A stretch of 64,000 nucleotides of DNA from an uncultured Rhodocyclaceae bacterium (GCA_907163075.1 CAJQTY010000001.1:2976001-3040000), one strand, 5' to 3'; shown: positions 36,062-47,486, counted from the stretch's first letter. Translations and numbers: made by a program. The notes: generated by a model not told the origin, from the sequence alone.

Positions 36062-37225
36062 ATGTACGCGGGAATCGTTGATTGGCCCTGGTGGGCTTAT
36101 GTTGCGGCGACGCTGGGCTTGACCCATGTAACGATCGTGGCGGTGACCATCTTCCTGCATCGGCATCAGGCGCATCGTGCGCTCGATCTGCATCCATTTC
36201 CGGCACACTTCTTCCGTCTGTGGCTGTGGCTGACGACCGGCATGGGCACCCGCGAGTGGGCCTCGATTCATCGCAAGCATCACGCCAAGTGCGAAACGCC
36301 CGACGATCCGCACAGCCCGCAGGTGTATGGCATCAACCGTGTGCTGTGGGGCGGGGCCTTTCTTTACGTCAAGGAAGCGCGCAACGCGGAAACGCTCAGG
36401 CGCTACGGTCACGGCACGCCGGATGACTGGATCGAGAACCATCTTTACACGCCCTGGCAGAAGCTCGGCGTGGTGATCATGCTGGCCACCGACATCGCGC
36501 TCTTCGGTCTTCTGGCGGGAGCGCTGATGTGGGCCGTGCAGGTGGCCTGGATTCCGTTCTGGGCGGCCGGCGTGATCAACGGACTCGGGCATTTCTGGGG
36601 CTACCGCAATTTCAGTTCGCCCGATGCCAGCACCAATATTTTTCCGCTCGGGATTCTGATCGGCGGCGAGGAACTGCATAACAATCACCATACCTATGCG
36701 ACATCGGCAAAACTTTCGAACAAGTGGTACGAGTTCGATCTGGGCTGGTTGTATATCCGCATTCTCGCCGCGCTGAAACTGGCGCAGGTGAAGAAAGTGG
36801 CGCCCGTTCCGCTGCTCGGCGCCCTGCGTCCGAGCGTCGATTTCGAGACCGTGCAGGCGGTAATCGCCAACCGTTACGACGTTCTCGCCGGCTACGGCAA
36901 GTCCTTGAAGCAGATGTACCGCGAAGCCCTGGCCGGTGCCCAGGACCGCCGGCAGTTCAAGGGGTTGAAACGCTGCCTGGTGGTCGAAGCCAGCGCGGTG
37001 CCCGAGGAGTTGCGCGGGTCTCTTGAGCAGCTCCTGAAACAGAACAGCGCGCTGCAAACCGCGTACGCCATGCGCGAAGATCTGGTGGCGCTCTGGGCAC
37101 GTTCGAACGCCTCGCGCGAACAGCTCATCAAGGAACTGCAGGAGTGGTGCCGGCGCGCGGAAGACTCGGGCGTTCGCCAGTTGCAGGAACTTTCGCTGCG
37201 CCTGCGCAGCTATTCGCTGGCCTGA
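36062..37225 (+). CDS. Membrane fatty acid (acyl-CoA/acyl-lipid) desaturase
   Basis: A 387-residue membrane desaturase that inserts a double bond into acyl chains using di-iron and O2. Three histidine boxes are present: HRHQAHR (box 1), HRKHHAK (box 2) and HNNHH (box 3, in GGEELHNNHHTY). Four to five hydrophobic segments. The C-terminal 110 residues are helical and charged, longer than the minimal desaturase. The start ATG at 36062 has GGGAG before it; a GTG two codons earlier is also possible. Followed by dsbB after 12 bases, same strand. Confidence 0.92.
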   Translation: MYAGIVDWPWWAYVAATLGLTHVTIVAVTIFLHRHQAHRALDLHPFPAHFFRLWLWLTTGMGTREWASIHRKHHAKCETPDDPHSPQVYGINRVLWGGAFLYVKEARNAETLRRYGHGTPDDWIENHLYTPWQKLGVVIMLATDIALFGLLAGALMWAVQVAWIPFWAAGVINGLGHFWGYRNFSSPDASTNIFPLGILIGGEELHNNHHTYATSAKLSNKWYEFDLGWLYIRILAALKLAQVKKVAPVPLLGALRPSVDFETVQAVIANRYDVLAGYGKSLKQMYREALAGAQDRRQFKGLKRCLVVEASAVPEELRGSLEQLLKQNSALQTAYAMREDLVALWARSNASREQLIKELQEWCRRAEDSGVRQLQELSLRLRSYSLA

Positions 37226-37237
37226 ACGGGGCAAGTC

Positions 37238-37726
37238 ATGCGTCTGTCCAACCGCATTGCCTTTTCCGCGCTGGCGGTCGCCGCGCTCGGGCTGCTGGCG
37301 GCCGGCCTGATCCTCGGTGAACTGGCACGCCTGCAGCCCTGCTACCTGTGCAACTTCCAGCGCCTGCTCTATATTCTGGCGGCTTTTTTTGCCCTGTGCG
37401 GCGTGCTGTTGCCGGGATGGCGCCGGGTATGGGCGGCGCTCGTCGCCCTGACGGCGCTGGGTGGGGTAATCACCGCCGTTCAGCAAAGCTGGATGCAGTA
37501 TGCGCCGCAGGAGGCGATCGAATGCGGCTTCGGCGATCCGACGCTGGTCGAGCGCATCGTTGACTGGCTGGGCGGGCAGTGGCCATCGATGTTCATGGTG
37601 ACCGGTTTCTGCACGAACAAGGAGTGGATTTTTCTTGGCCTTTCGCTGGCCAACTGGTCGGGCGTCTGTTTCTTGTTGTTATGCGCCGCGGCGCTCGGTT
37701 TACTGTTTCGGCGCGAGATCGGTTGA
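37238..37726 (+). CDS. dsbB: Disulfide bond formation protein B
   Basis: A 162-residue membrane protein that reoxidises DsbA and passes electrons to quinone. Four helices and two periplasmic cysteine pairs: CYLC after the first helix and C..C in the second loop (ECGFGDPTL and GFCTNKEW). The PCYLCNFQR segment and the helix arrangement fit DsbB well. It follows the desaturase gene by 12 bases and may be in its operon. Confidence 0.93.
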   Translation: MRLSNRIAFSALAVAALGLLAAGLILGELARLQPCYLCNFQRLLYILAAFFALCGVLLPGWRRVWAALVALTALGGVITAVQQSWMQYAPQEAIECGFGDPTLVERIVDWLGGQWPSMFMVTGFCTNKEWIFLGLSLANWSGVCFLLLCAAALGLLFRREIG

Positions 37727-37865
37727 TGACCTTATGGCGCGTCTCCGGCAGGACGGTCTGCCGTGACGCTCATGAACCGCAGCGCGTCCGTTGATTCGCT
37801 CCCGATCGCGGTAAAACCGCGCTTGGAGTCGAGAGCCACGGCCGGATCGTCGGTGCGATCGACGC

Positions 37866-38645
37866 TCAGCGCGGCATGAAGCTGACCCGCCCGTCGCTTT
37901 CCAGTGCCTGTAGCGGGTATTGATAAAGGGCCGAGAGGCGGTCGACGGTCAGCATCGCGCGCACTGGCCCGGTTTCCGTCTTCCCATCGCCGTGGATGAG
38001 CAGCGCCCGGTCGCAAAAGCGCCAGGCCAGGGCCGGTTCATGCAGCACCATGGCTACCGCCGCGCCGCAATCGCGCGCCGCGCCGGCAAACAGTTCGAGC
38101 ATGGCGATCTGGTGTTTCAGGTCGAGGTGGGCAATCGGCTCGTCGAGCAGAAACAGCCGGGGTGCCTGCGCCAGCAGTGTGGCAATCGCCAGGCGCTGGC
38201 GTTCGCCACCGGAGAGCGTCTGGATGTCGCGCTGTTCGAACTCGGCCAGATCGACCGCGGCCAGCGCGTCGCGGACGATCTTTGCGTCCTTCTCGGTCTC
38301 CCAGCCCCAGCGGTCGAGGTGTGGATGACGGCCGACCAGCGCCGTTTCGAGAACCGTCGAAGCGAAGGCGTCGCCGCGCGCCTGCGGTAGCCAGCCACGG
38401 ATGAGCGCGCTCTTGCGCGCGCCGAGCGCGGCGTAACTGGCGCCGCCGATGCGCACCTCGCCGGCCTGCGGCGCGCGCAGCCCGGCCAGTACGGAAAGCA
38501 GGGTCGATTTGCCGGCGCCGTTGCGTCCGAGGATGGCCAGGCGTTCGCCGGCGTGCAGCGTCAGGTCGAGATCGCGGCAGAAGCTCTGGTCGCCGATGCC
38601 GACGCTGAGTTTGCGCGTTTCGAGAAGAGGGGCGTCGCGGTTCAT
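37866..38645 (-). CDS. btuD: Vitamin B12/iron-siderophore ABC ATPase
   Basis: A 259-residue ABC ATPase of the BtuD/FecE type. Walker A GRNGAGKST, signature LSGGERQR, Walker B LFLLDEPIAHLD and the switch histidine in VLHEPALA. Third gene of a btuB-btuC-btuD unit under a cobalamin riboswitch, which makes corrinoid the likely cargo. It starts one base after the btuC stop. No periplasmic binding protein (BtuF) gene is in this unit. Confidence 0.9.
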   Translation of the reverse strand: MNRDAPLLETRKLSVGIGDQSFCRDLDLTLHAGERLAILGRNGAGKSTLLSVLAGLRAPQAGEVRIGGASYAALGARKSALIRGWLPQARGDAFASTVLETALVGRHPHLDRWGWETEKDAKIVRDALAAVDLAEFEQRDIQTLSGGERQRLAIATLLAQAPRLFLLDEPIAHLDLKHQIAMLELFAGAARDCGAAVAMVLHEPALAWRFCDRALLIHGDGKTETGPVRAMLTVDRLSALYQYPLQALESDGRVSFMPR

Positions 38646-38646
38646 T

Positions 38647-39636
38647 TCAGCGCCTCCGCTGCGAATCGCGGGTGAGAAGAAACAGGAAGGCCGGCACGCC
38701 GATCAAGGCTGTGAGCACGCCGACCGGAAGCTGCTGCGGCGCAATCACGGTGCGCGCCAGCGTGTCGGCAATCACCAGTAGGCTGCCGCCGGCTAGCGCC
38801 GAGGCCGGCAGTAGCAGGCGCTGGTCATTACCCACGGCCAGACGAACCAGGTGCGGAACGATCAGCCCGATGAAGCCGATCGAGCCGGCCTGCGTCACGG
38901 CGGCGGCCGTCGCTAGCGAAGCCGCCAGATAGACGCCGCGGCGCAGGCGGTTGACCTGGACGCCAAGCGTCTGCGCCATGTCCGCACCGCGCGTGAGCAG
39001 GTTCAACTCCCGTGAAAACGGTAGCGCCAGCAGCAGGACGGCGGCCAGCACGCCGAGCACCAGCCCGGGGTCGTTGGCCTGCGAAAGGTCGCCCATCAGC
39101 CAGAACAGCATGCCGCGCAACTTTTCATCGGGCGCGATGGAGAGCATCAGCGCGACCATGGCGCCACAGCCGGCGGCGACGATGACGCCGGTCAGCAGCA
39201 GGCGCGTCTGTGTCCAGCTTCCGTCACCGTGCGCCAGACCGAAGACGACGAGCATGGCGGCGAGCGCGCCGAGAAAGGCCGAACCATTGATGCCGGCAAG
39301 GCCGAAGCCGAACAGGAGGGCGACCAGTGCGCCGACTCCGGCACCGCCGGAAATGCCGAGAACATAAGGGTCGGCCAGCGGATTGCGCAGCAGTACCTGG
39401 AGCAGCGAACCGGCCAGCGCGAGCAAGCCGCCGCAAGCGAAACCGGCGAGCGCGCGCGGCAGGCGCAGGCTGCGCACGACCTCGCCGGCCATGCTCTCTT
39501 GCGTACCGAACAGCGCAGATACGACCTCGCTGATTGGAATGTTGATGCTGCCGGCCATCAGCGCCAGCGCGATGCTCAGCACCGCCAGCCCGGCGAGGGC
39601 GGCGAGAATGAGCAGGGCGCGGCGGCGGGTGGGCAT
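38647..39636 (-). CDS. btuC: Vitamin B12 ABC permease
   Basis: A 329-residue membrane permease of the BtuC/FecCD family with about ten helices. Motifs SLRLPRALAGFACGGLLALAG and LLRNPLADPYVLGISGGA near the N-terminus, and GSIGFIGLIVPHLVRL before the last helices, are characteristic. Seven bases after btuB and one base before btuD. Pairs with BtuD to import corrinoid from the periplasm. Confidence 0.92.
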   Translation of the reverse strand: MPTRRRALLILAALAGLAVLSIALALMAGSINIPISEVVSALFGTQESMAGEVVRSLRLPRALAGFACGGLLALAGSLLQVLLRNPLADPYVLGISGGAGVGALVALLFGFGLAGINGSAFLGALAAMLVVFGLAHGDGSWTQTRLLLTGVIVAAGCGAMVALMLSIAPDEKLRGMLFWLMGDLSQANDPGLVLGVLAAVLLLALPFSRELNLLTRGADMAQTLGVQVNRLRRGVYLAASLATAAAVTQAGSIGFIGLIVPHLVRLAVGNDQRLLLPASALAGGSLLVIADTLARTVIAPQQLPVGVLTALIGVPAFLFLLTRDSQRRR

Positions 39637-39642
39637 GCGGGT

Positions 39643-41619
39643 TTAGAAGTCGTAGCGTCCGGAAACGAAGAAGCTGCGGGCGTCTGCGGGGTAGTAGTAG
39701 GTGTCGTTGTAACCAGCGGAATAGCCGGCCAGGGGCGCATACTTTTTGTCCAGCGCATTGATCAGCTTGGCCGTGATCTTCCATGGCTTGACGTTCCACA
39801 CCGCCTGCAGGTCAAGCGTGGTGTAGCCGGCGAGCATTCTCTGGGCGTTGGCGAAATCACTGCCGTAACGACGTTCGCCAACGTAGCGCGCGGCGGCCGA
39901 ATAGCTTCCGCTGCGGCCGGTGTTCCACGTCAGCTGGGCGCTGGCCAGGTTGCGCGGCACCAGAGGCACTTCGTTCCCCGAGTACACTCCGCTGCGAAAG
40001 CTGGCGTCGGTGTAGGCATACGAGGCCTTGACCTGCCAGGCGTCGGAAATCCTCCAGTCAGCCTCGAGTTCGGCACCCGTGCGGCGCGTCGGGTCGAAAT
40101 TGACATTGGCGTACAGCGAACCGTCGTAGCCGATTTCGTCGGTCAGATCGAGTCGATATACGGATGCCCGCAGGTTAGCGGAGCCGAGGGCGACACTGCC
40201 GCCAAGTTCGTTGATCGTGCCGTGCTGCGGTTTGAGGTCGCCGGCAAAGACAGGTGCGTAAGTAAAGGCATCGTAGCCGAACAGTTCGTCGACGTTGGCG
40301 AAGCGGAAGGTGGTGCCGGTTTTCCCGTATACGCGCCAGCCGTCCACGGCGTAGGCCAGTCCGATATCGTAGGCGCCCTGTGTGCGTGTCGAATCACCTT
40401 GCATGGCGGGCGCGGGCGACCAGCCTCCGGCGTAGGCGTCCTGATTCGCCTCCTGTTTCATGCGCTCGGTACGTCCGCCAAGAGTGAGGCTCAGGTTCGG
40501 TGTAAACTTCGTGATGTTCTGCAGATAGAACGCCGAGCTTTCCTGCGATGCGCCCTGATTGGCAAAGCCGGTGTTGTCCGACGTCACTTTTCCGTCGTAG
40601 TAGTCGAAGCCAAATACCGTTTCGCTGGGCAGCGACGCCAGGCCATGGCGCCAGCGCAGGCGCGGGGTGAAGGACGTGGTTTCGCGGATACGGTCGCTGG
40701 CCGTGTCGCCGAAGGAGGAGAAATATTTCGCGGCGAGGTTCTGGTGCTCGAAGGCTAATTCTCCCTCCAGCGTTAGCCGGTCATCCAGCCGGTATGAAAC
40801 GCCGGGACGAATGCGGTATCCGTCGCGATCTTCCGTATTTCTCGGCTCTCGCGTACTGCGCGGATCATCATGATAGGCGGCACTGAAGATGGAACCCGGA
40901 AGCCCGTTGGACTCCTTGTAAACGGCAAAGTCGGCGAAGACTTCGCCGCGCTCGAGCAGCAGGCCGACGCGACCACTGGCGGTCTTCTGATCCTGCTGGC
41001 TATTGTCGCGATAACCATCGGCGGCGGCATAGTTGACGAAGAGGTTGTAGTAAGCCTTGTCGTTGCCATTGGCCAACTGCACATCGGCGCCGCGGTAGCC
41101 GTAGCTACCCAGAGTGGCGGTCACGCCGGCCACCGCGAGGCCGGACTTGTTGGTGATGATATTGATCACGCCACCCGTCGCACCGTCTCCGTAGAGCACG
41201 CTTCCCGAACCGCGGATGATCTCGATGCGTTCCACGTTTTCCAGCGGGATCGACGACCAGATGATGCTGCCCATGTCGACCGGATTGACGCGCAGGCCAT
41301 CGACCAGGATCAGGGTGTTGCTGGTGGCTGTCGAGCCGAAGCCGCGCATATCGACCGTGGCGTTCCGCCCCATGGTGCCGCCCAGCTGTTTAACATCGAC
41401 CCCCGCGCGCGTGCTGAGCACGTCGGGAAGGTTCTGTGCCGGCGTGTTGCGGATGTCCTGGCGGGTAATTACGCTGATGTTGGCCGGCACGCTCGGGTCG
41501 GCTTCGCTGAAACGGGTGGCGGTGACGACGATGGTTTCTGTCTCCTTGTCGGCGGCGCCGGCCGGAAACGCGGCGAGCAGCGCAAGAGCGCCGGCCGTCA
41601 ATGAACAACGTGGATGCAT
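39643..41619 (-). CDS. btuB: TonB-dependent outer-membrane receptor, BtuB-like
   Basis: A 658-residue outer-membrane receptor. It has a signal peptide (about 1-22), a TonB box ETIVVTATR just after, a plug domain (about 30-150, with VEIIRGSGSVLYGDGATGGV-like ending), and a 22-strand barrel ending in an aromatic residue (VSGRYDF). Cobalamin uptake is indicated by the B12 riboswitch upstream and the btuCD genes downstream. The start ATG at 41619 matches the signal peptide. Confidence 0.9.
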   Translation of the reverse strand: MHPRCSLTAGALALLAAFPAGAADKETETIVVTATRFSEADPSVPANISVITRQDIRNTPAQNLPDVLSTRAGVDVKQLGGTMGRNATVDMRGFGSTATSNTLILVDGLRVNPVDMGSIIWSSIPLENVERIEIIRGSGSVLYGDGATGGVINIITNKSGLAVAGVTATLGSYGYRGADVQLANGNDKAYYNLFVNYAAADGYRDNSQQDQKTASGRVGLLLERGEVFADFAVYKESNGLPGSIFSAAYHDDPRSTREPRNTEDRDGYRIRPGVSYRLDDRLTLEGELAFEHQNLAAKYFSSFGDTASDRIRETTSFTPRLRWRHGLASLPSETVFGFDYYDGKVTSDNTGFANQGASQESSAFYLQNITKFTPNLSLTLGGRTERMKQEANQDAYAGGWSPAPAMQGDSTRTQGAYDIGLAYAVDGWRVYGKTGTTFRFANVDELFGYDAFTYAPVFAGDLKPQHGTINELGGSVALGSANLRASVYRLDLTDEIGYDGSLYANVNFDPTRRTGAELEADWRISDAWQVKASYAYTDASFRSGVYSGNEVPLVPRNLASAQLTWNTGRSGSYSAAARYVGERRYGSDFANAQRMLAGYTTLDLQAVWNVKPWKITAKLINALDKKYAPLAGYSAGYNDTYYYPADARSFFVSGRYDF

Positions 41620-41785
41620 GTCAGATATCTCCCGATGGCCGGCAAGCGTCCCCGCAAGCCGGCGAACAAAAAATCGGAACTGCGTACGGGAGACAAATCG
41701 GTCGAGAAGAACGCGGACGTTGGCAAACGGCTTCGATCATTTCGTGTCCGCCTCCCCGCGGCACTTCCGTCACATTGCGCGAAGG

Positions 41786-41935
41786 CCGGTATCCGGGCTC
41801 ACGAGTCTTGATGCGTCGCCTTCCCAGGTTGTTCTCCCAGTGGCTTACCGACGCACCCACACTCGCTTACCGTTGCGGGGGCAGCACAGGCATTGTGTCT
41901 TGCCGACACGAACCTGTTTCCCGTTTAACCGCTGC
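41786..41935 (-). promoter_or_regulatory. Cobalamin riboswitch upstream of btuB
   Basis: Read on the minus strand, the conserved elements appear in order: AACGGGAAACAGGT, AATGCCTGTGCTGCCCCCGC, ACGGTAAGCG, the B12 box TAAGCCACTGGGA, CTGGGAAGG and a closing GAGCCCGGATACCGG. It lies about 170 bases before the btuB start in the same direction. It should shut off btuBCD expression when adenosylcobalamin is abundant. Confidence 0.93.
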
Positions 41936-42096
41936 AGAAAAAGTCGAAAAATTACAAATTCTGCGTTGCGGCACCTTGCGCGTTTTTCCGCTCTTTGCCA
42001 GCCGCGGAACTCCGGATTATAGCGCAAAGCGCCTTGAAATCGCATGCCAGGATGCAAAGTGTGAAATAAATCACATTTAAAAACAATGCTTAGCCC

Positions 42097-42126
42097 TTGA
42101 CTTGACTTGGTTTTTGAAATTATAGT
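42097..42126 (+). promoter_or_regulatory. Sigma-70 promoter of zapB-zapA
   Basis: A -35 TTGACT (42097-42102), an 18-base spacer and a -10 TATAGT (42121-42126). The start point would be near 42133, the first base of the zapB-like start codon. There is no ribosome site in between, which suggests a leaderless message. Confidence 0.6.
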
Positions 42127-42132
42127 CCGGGC

Positions 42133-42339
42133 ATGGTTAACGAACTCAATGCGCTCGAGAGTAAAATCGCCCAAGTGGTTTCGCTTTGTCGCGCGCTACG
42201 CGCGGAGAATGCCCAGCTGAGGCAGCAGCTTGCCAGCGCCGAGGGCGATAAAAGGGGGCTTTTCGAACGCATGGAGGCGGCGCGTAGCCGGCTTGAGCAA
42301 CTTGCCGAGCAGTTGCCGGAAGCCAAATCCACCGTTTGA
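42133..42339 (+). CDS. ZapB-like small coiled-coil cell-division protein
   Basis: A 68-residue, all-helical, strongly charged protein with heptads of hydrophobic residues (MVNELNALESKIAQVVSLC..., then ENAQLRQQLASA). It fits the small coiled-coil (TIGR02449-type) proteins that precede zapA, and may stabilise the Z ring with ZapA like ZapB. No ribosome site precedes the ATG, and the promoter places transcription at the start codon. Its stop lies nine bases before the zapA ATG. Confidence 0.8.
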   Translation: MVNELNALESKIAQVVSLCRALRAENAQLRQQLASAEGDKRGLFERMEAARSRLEQLAEQLPEAKSTV

Positions 42340-42347
42340 ATGTGACC

Positions 42348-42692
42348 ATGCCCAACGAAGCCAATTATCTCGACATCACGCTGCTCGGCAAGGAATACCG
42401 CGTGGCCTGCCCGCCGGAAGAGCGCGAGGCGCTGCTTGTCACCGTGGCCTATGTGGATGAAAAGATGCACGATATTGCCGAAAAGACGAAGAGCAATATG
42501 GCCGAGCGCATCGCCGTCATGGCGGCACTGAATATCGCACACGAGCACCTCTCCCGGACCCATCAAAACAGCGAAACGCAGCAGATTTCGGGGGCAGAAA
42601 CAGGGCTGGACTTCGGCGCAGTTAAGCGTAGAATTTCAGACATGGAGGCGAAACTTGAAGCGGTGCTGGCACCGCAGGAAAAGTTGCTTTAA
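42348..42692 (+). CDS. zapA: Cell division protein ZapA
   Basis: A 114-residue protein that bundles FtsZ filaments. The N-terminal domain begins YLDITLLGKEYRVACPPEE, followed by EALLVTVAYVDEKM and a helical tail with AERIAVMAALNIAHE. Typical ZapA length. The ATG at 42348 was chosen; a GTG two codons earlier is possible. 6S RNA follows directly, as in most betaproteobacteria. Confidence 0.92.
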   Translation: MPNEANYLDITLLGKEYRVACPPEEREALLVTVAYVDEKMHDIAEKTKSNMAERIAVMAALNIAHEHLSRTHQNSETQQISGAETGLDFGAVKRRISDMEAKLEAVLAPQEKLL

Positions 42693-42699
42693 GCCTCTG

Positions 42700-42888
42700 A
42701 CTGTTGTTCCCTGCGGTGTTTGTCAAGGCCATATATTCCTTGAACCAATATCCATTGGCGTCGGTCGCGAACCATTGAAGCTGCTGTTGTGCCTGCCCCA
42801 TACGCCGGGTGTGCCTGATGCAGAAGGGAAGTGACCCAACTGAACTCCGGTTCAGGATGCCGGCCTAACGGCATTCGCGGGGACATTC
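42700..42888 (+). ncRNA. ssrS: 6S RNA
   Basis: About 185 bases directly after zapA, the normal place for ssrS. The closing stem is formed by TTCCCTGCGGTG (from 42707) and CATTCGCGGGGA (to 42883). Between them lie a CCTTGAACCAATATCCATTGG stretch and a GGTTCAGGATGCCGG stretch typical of the proteobacterial 6S central bubble. It binds sigma-70 RNA polymerase and lowers transcription in slow growth. Exact ends are estimates. Confidence 0.82.
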
Positions 42889-42892
42889 ATTC

Positions 42893-42922
42893 AACGGCCC
42901 GGAAGTTTCCTTCCGGGCCGTT
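42893..42922 (+). terminator. Terminator after 6S RNA
   Basis: A perfect 13-base stem AACGGCCCGGAAG / CTTCCGGGCCGTT with a TTTC loop, followed by TCCCTTTA. It lies just after the 6S RNA and before selO. The symmetric stem might also slow transcription from the other side. Confidence 0.8.
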
Positions 42923-43005
42923 TCCCTTTATGCCTGCGCGTTACCGGGAACTTGTCACCGTGCGGCGTGCCCAAAAGTAACTTCCTTTTGCCGGCCACCA
43001 TCCCA

Positions 43006-44559
43006 ATGCTCTATTTCGATAACCGCCTGCTGCGTGAGTTGCCGGGCGACGACGACACGCGCAATCATCCGCGCCAGGTGCGCGGCGCGCTCTGGTCGGC
43101 GGTAATGCCGACGCCGGTGGCGGCGCCGCGCCTGTTCGCCCACTCCCGCGAAATGGCACAACAGCTTGGTGTGGACGAGCACGATCTGGCGTCACCGCCG
43201 TGGGTCGAGGCGCTTGCCGGCAATGCGCTGCTGCCGGGGATGGCGGCCTATGCCACATGCTACGGGGGACACCAGTTCGGCAATTGGGCGCGGCAACTGG
43301 GTGACGGCCGTGCAATCTTTCTCGGCGAGACAATCAACGGCGCCGGAGAGCGCTTCGAACTGCAACTCAAGGGCGCCGGACCGACGCCGTATTCGCGTCG
43401 CGCCGATGGCCGCGCCGTCCTCCGTTCCTCGATCCGGGAATTCCTGTGCAGCGAGGCCATGTATCACCTGGGCGTGCCGACGACGCGCGCGCTATCCCTG
43501 GTGGCGACCGGCGAAGCGGTCGTCCGCGACATGTTTTACGACGGTCATCCGGTCGAGGAGCCTGGGGCCGTGGTCTGCCGCGTGGCGCCATCGTTCATTC
43601 GCTTCGGGCATTTCGAACTGCCGGCCTCGCGCGGCGATGAGGCGCTGCTCCGCCAACTTGTCGATTTCACCATCGCGCGCGATTTTCCCGACCTCGCGGC
43701 GGCGCCGGACGAACGCCTGGGGCGCTGGTTCGTAGAAATTTGCGAGCGCACGGCGCGGCTGATGGTGCACTGGATGCGCGTCGGCTTCGTGCATGGGGTG
43801 ATGAACACCGACAACATGTCGGTACTCGGACTGACGATCGACTATGGCCCCTATGGCTGGGTGGACAACTTCGATCCGGCGTGGACGCCGAATACGACGG
43901 ATGCCGACGGCCGGCGCTATTGTTTCGCGCGACAGCCCGAGATCGCCCGCTGGAACCTCGAGCGCCTGGCCGAGGCGCTGGCCGTCATCGCCCCGGAGGC
44001 CGGCGAACTGGTGCTCGGTCTGGCGCATTACGACGACGTCTACGCCCGTGAGTTTCGTCGCGCCTTTGCCGCCAAGTTCGGGTTCGCCGCGTGGCGCGAC
44101 GAAGACGCGGGGCTGATCGAGGACGTTTTCGGCTTGCTGCAGCAGGCCGAGGTCGATATGACGCTGTTTTTCCGTCTGCTCGCCGCTATCGATGTCGAAG
44201 CGCCCGACCTGGATATTCTGCAGGAGGCTTTCTATCGCCAGGAACTATTTGAACGGCATGCCGGCGATTTCGTCGCCTGGCTGCAACGCTGGGCCGCGCG
44301 CGTGCGCTCCGAGGGCGAGCCGGCGCTGGCGAGGGTGGCGCGCATGAACCTCGTCAACCCGCGCTATGTGCTGCGCAATTGCCTCGCGCAACAGGCCATT
44401 GATCGGGCGCAGCAGGGCGATCTGGCGATGATTCACGAACTGCACGAGGTGCTGCGCAAGCCCTATCAGGATCAGCCCGGCCGCGAGGCTTTTGCCGCGC
44501 GGCGACCCGAGTGGGCGCGGCACAAGGCCGGCTGCTCGATGCTTTCCTGCAGTTCCTGA
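43006..44559 (+). CDS. selO: Protein adenylyltransferase SelO
   Basis: A 517-residue pseudokinase-fold enzyme (YdiU/SelO) that attaches AMP to Ser, Thr or Tyr of target proteins and responds to oxidative stress. Motifs [35 protein letters not shown] and [14 protein letters not shown] are typical. The C-terminus ends CSMLSCSS; eukaryotic SelO carries selenocysteine near this point, here a cysteine. The start ATG at 43006 fits the family; the frame is open further upstream but lies in the terminator region. Single gene. Confidence 0.95.
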   Translation: MLYFDNRLLRELPGDDDTRNHPRQVRGALWSAVMPTPVAAPRLFAHSREMAQQLGVDEHDLASPPWVEALAGNALLPGMAAYATCYGGHQFGNWARQLGDGRAIFLGETINGAGERFELQLKGAGPTPYSRRADGRAVLRSSIREFLCSEAMYHLGVPTTRALSLVATGEAVVRDMFYDGHPVEEPGAVVCRVAPSFIRFGHFELPASRGDEALLRQLVDFTIARDFPDLAAAPDERLGRWFVEICERTARLMVHWMRVGFVHGVMNTDNMSVLGLTIDYGPYGWVDNFDPAWTPNTTDADGRRYCFARQPEIARWNLERLAEALAVIAPEAGELVLGLAHYDDVYAREFRRAFAAKFGFAAWRDEDAGLIEDVFGLLQQAEVDMTLFFRLLAAIDVEAPDLDILQEAFYRQELFERHAGDFVAWLQRWAARVRSEGEPALARVARMNLVNPRYVLRNCLAQQAIDRAQQGDLAMIHELHEVLRKPYQDQPGREAFAARRPEWARHKAGCSMLSCSS

Positions 44560-44653
44560 GCAGGCCTGTCGCATCCATAAATGTAGTAGACACTGAAGAG
44601 AGAACGTTTGCGGACAAGGACAAGGACTTGCTCCTCGACTTTTAAAGTCAGGT

Positions 44654-45265
44654 CTAGGCTTGCGTTGCCTGGCTTGGCGCCAATAGCATCGCCAGCGCGC
44701 AGTCGCTCAGTTGATCGAGAGAAAGACTGCCGTCCGCCCGGTACCACTGCACGCTCCAGTTAAGCATGCCAAAGAGCAGGAGGCGTACCGGCGGCGCTGA
44801 ACTCTTCAGCTTTCCCGCCGCGGCGAGTTCGTCGAGCGTGGCCTGCCACGGCTTCTGGTAGCGGTCGGTAATGGCTGCGATTTCAGCGCGCGCGGTGGCA
44901 TCGAGCGAGCGTGATTCGTAGAGCAGCATCGGCGTCTGGCAGTCGCCCTCGAGCAGGTTGCTCAGATGCGTGCGGATCAATACGCGCAGCCGCCGCTCGG
45001 CGTCGTCGATGCCATCGCTGGCCGCAAGCAGTCGGCGGTAGCCGGTTTCCAGCCCGTCGGCCATGGCTGCCTTGAGCAGATCCTGCTTGCTGCGGAAGTG
45101 GTAGAAGGGGCTGCCGGAACGCATGCCGACGGCGTCGGCGATGTCACGCGTGGTGGTCGCGTCGAAGCCCTTGGCGACGAACAGACGCGCCGCGGCACGC
45201 AGTAATTCTTCGCGCCGGTTGGGTTCGAGTAGCGCCGTGTTTCGAGCTTTGCGTCCCCGCGCCAT
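44654..45265 (-). CDS. TetR-family regulator linked to fadH
   Basis: A 203-residue repressor. The helix-turn-helix is TTTRDIADAVGMRSGSPFYHFRSK, with an N-terminal KARNTALLEPNRREELLRAAARLF. The C-terminal ligand part is variable. It starts four bases after the fadH stop, so it is probably in that operon and may repress its own unit through a palindromic operator upstream of fadH (47365-47374). An acyl-CoA ligand is plausible but not shown. Confidence 0.9.
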   Translation of the reverse strand: MARGRKARNTALLEPNRREELLRAAARLFVAKGFDATTTRDIADAVGMRSGSPFYHFRSKQDLLKAAMADGLETGYRRLLAASDGIDDAERRLRVLIRTHLSNLLEGDCQTPMLLYESRSLDATARAEIAAITDRYQKPWQATLDELAAAGKLKSSAPPVRLLLFGMLNWSVQWYRADGSLSLDQLSDCALAMLLAPSQATQA

Positions 45266-45269
45266 GGTC

Positions 45270-47348
<2,079 letters not shown>

Positions 47349-47361
47349 TTAAAATATAAGC

Positions 47362-47377
47362 AAGCAAGCGCTTGGTT
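47362..47377. promoter_or_regulatory. Palindromic operator upstream of fadH
   Basis: AAGCAAGCGCTTGGTT with a perfect core palindrome CAAGCGCTTG (47365-47374), about 60 bases before the fadH start. On the minus strand a possible -10 TATATT lies just downstream (near 47355), so the palindrome would overlap the promoter. Such palindromes are typical TetR sites, and a TetR gene lies in the operon. Confidence 0.55.
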
Positions 47378-47486
47378 AATTATTCGCGATGACGCCATGA
47401 AATGCAAGAAAATCAGCGGGATGTGTTTCGTCCAGGCCAACCAAAGGGAGCCGGTTAGACGCGACGCCCTTGATTTTCAGCGGACG

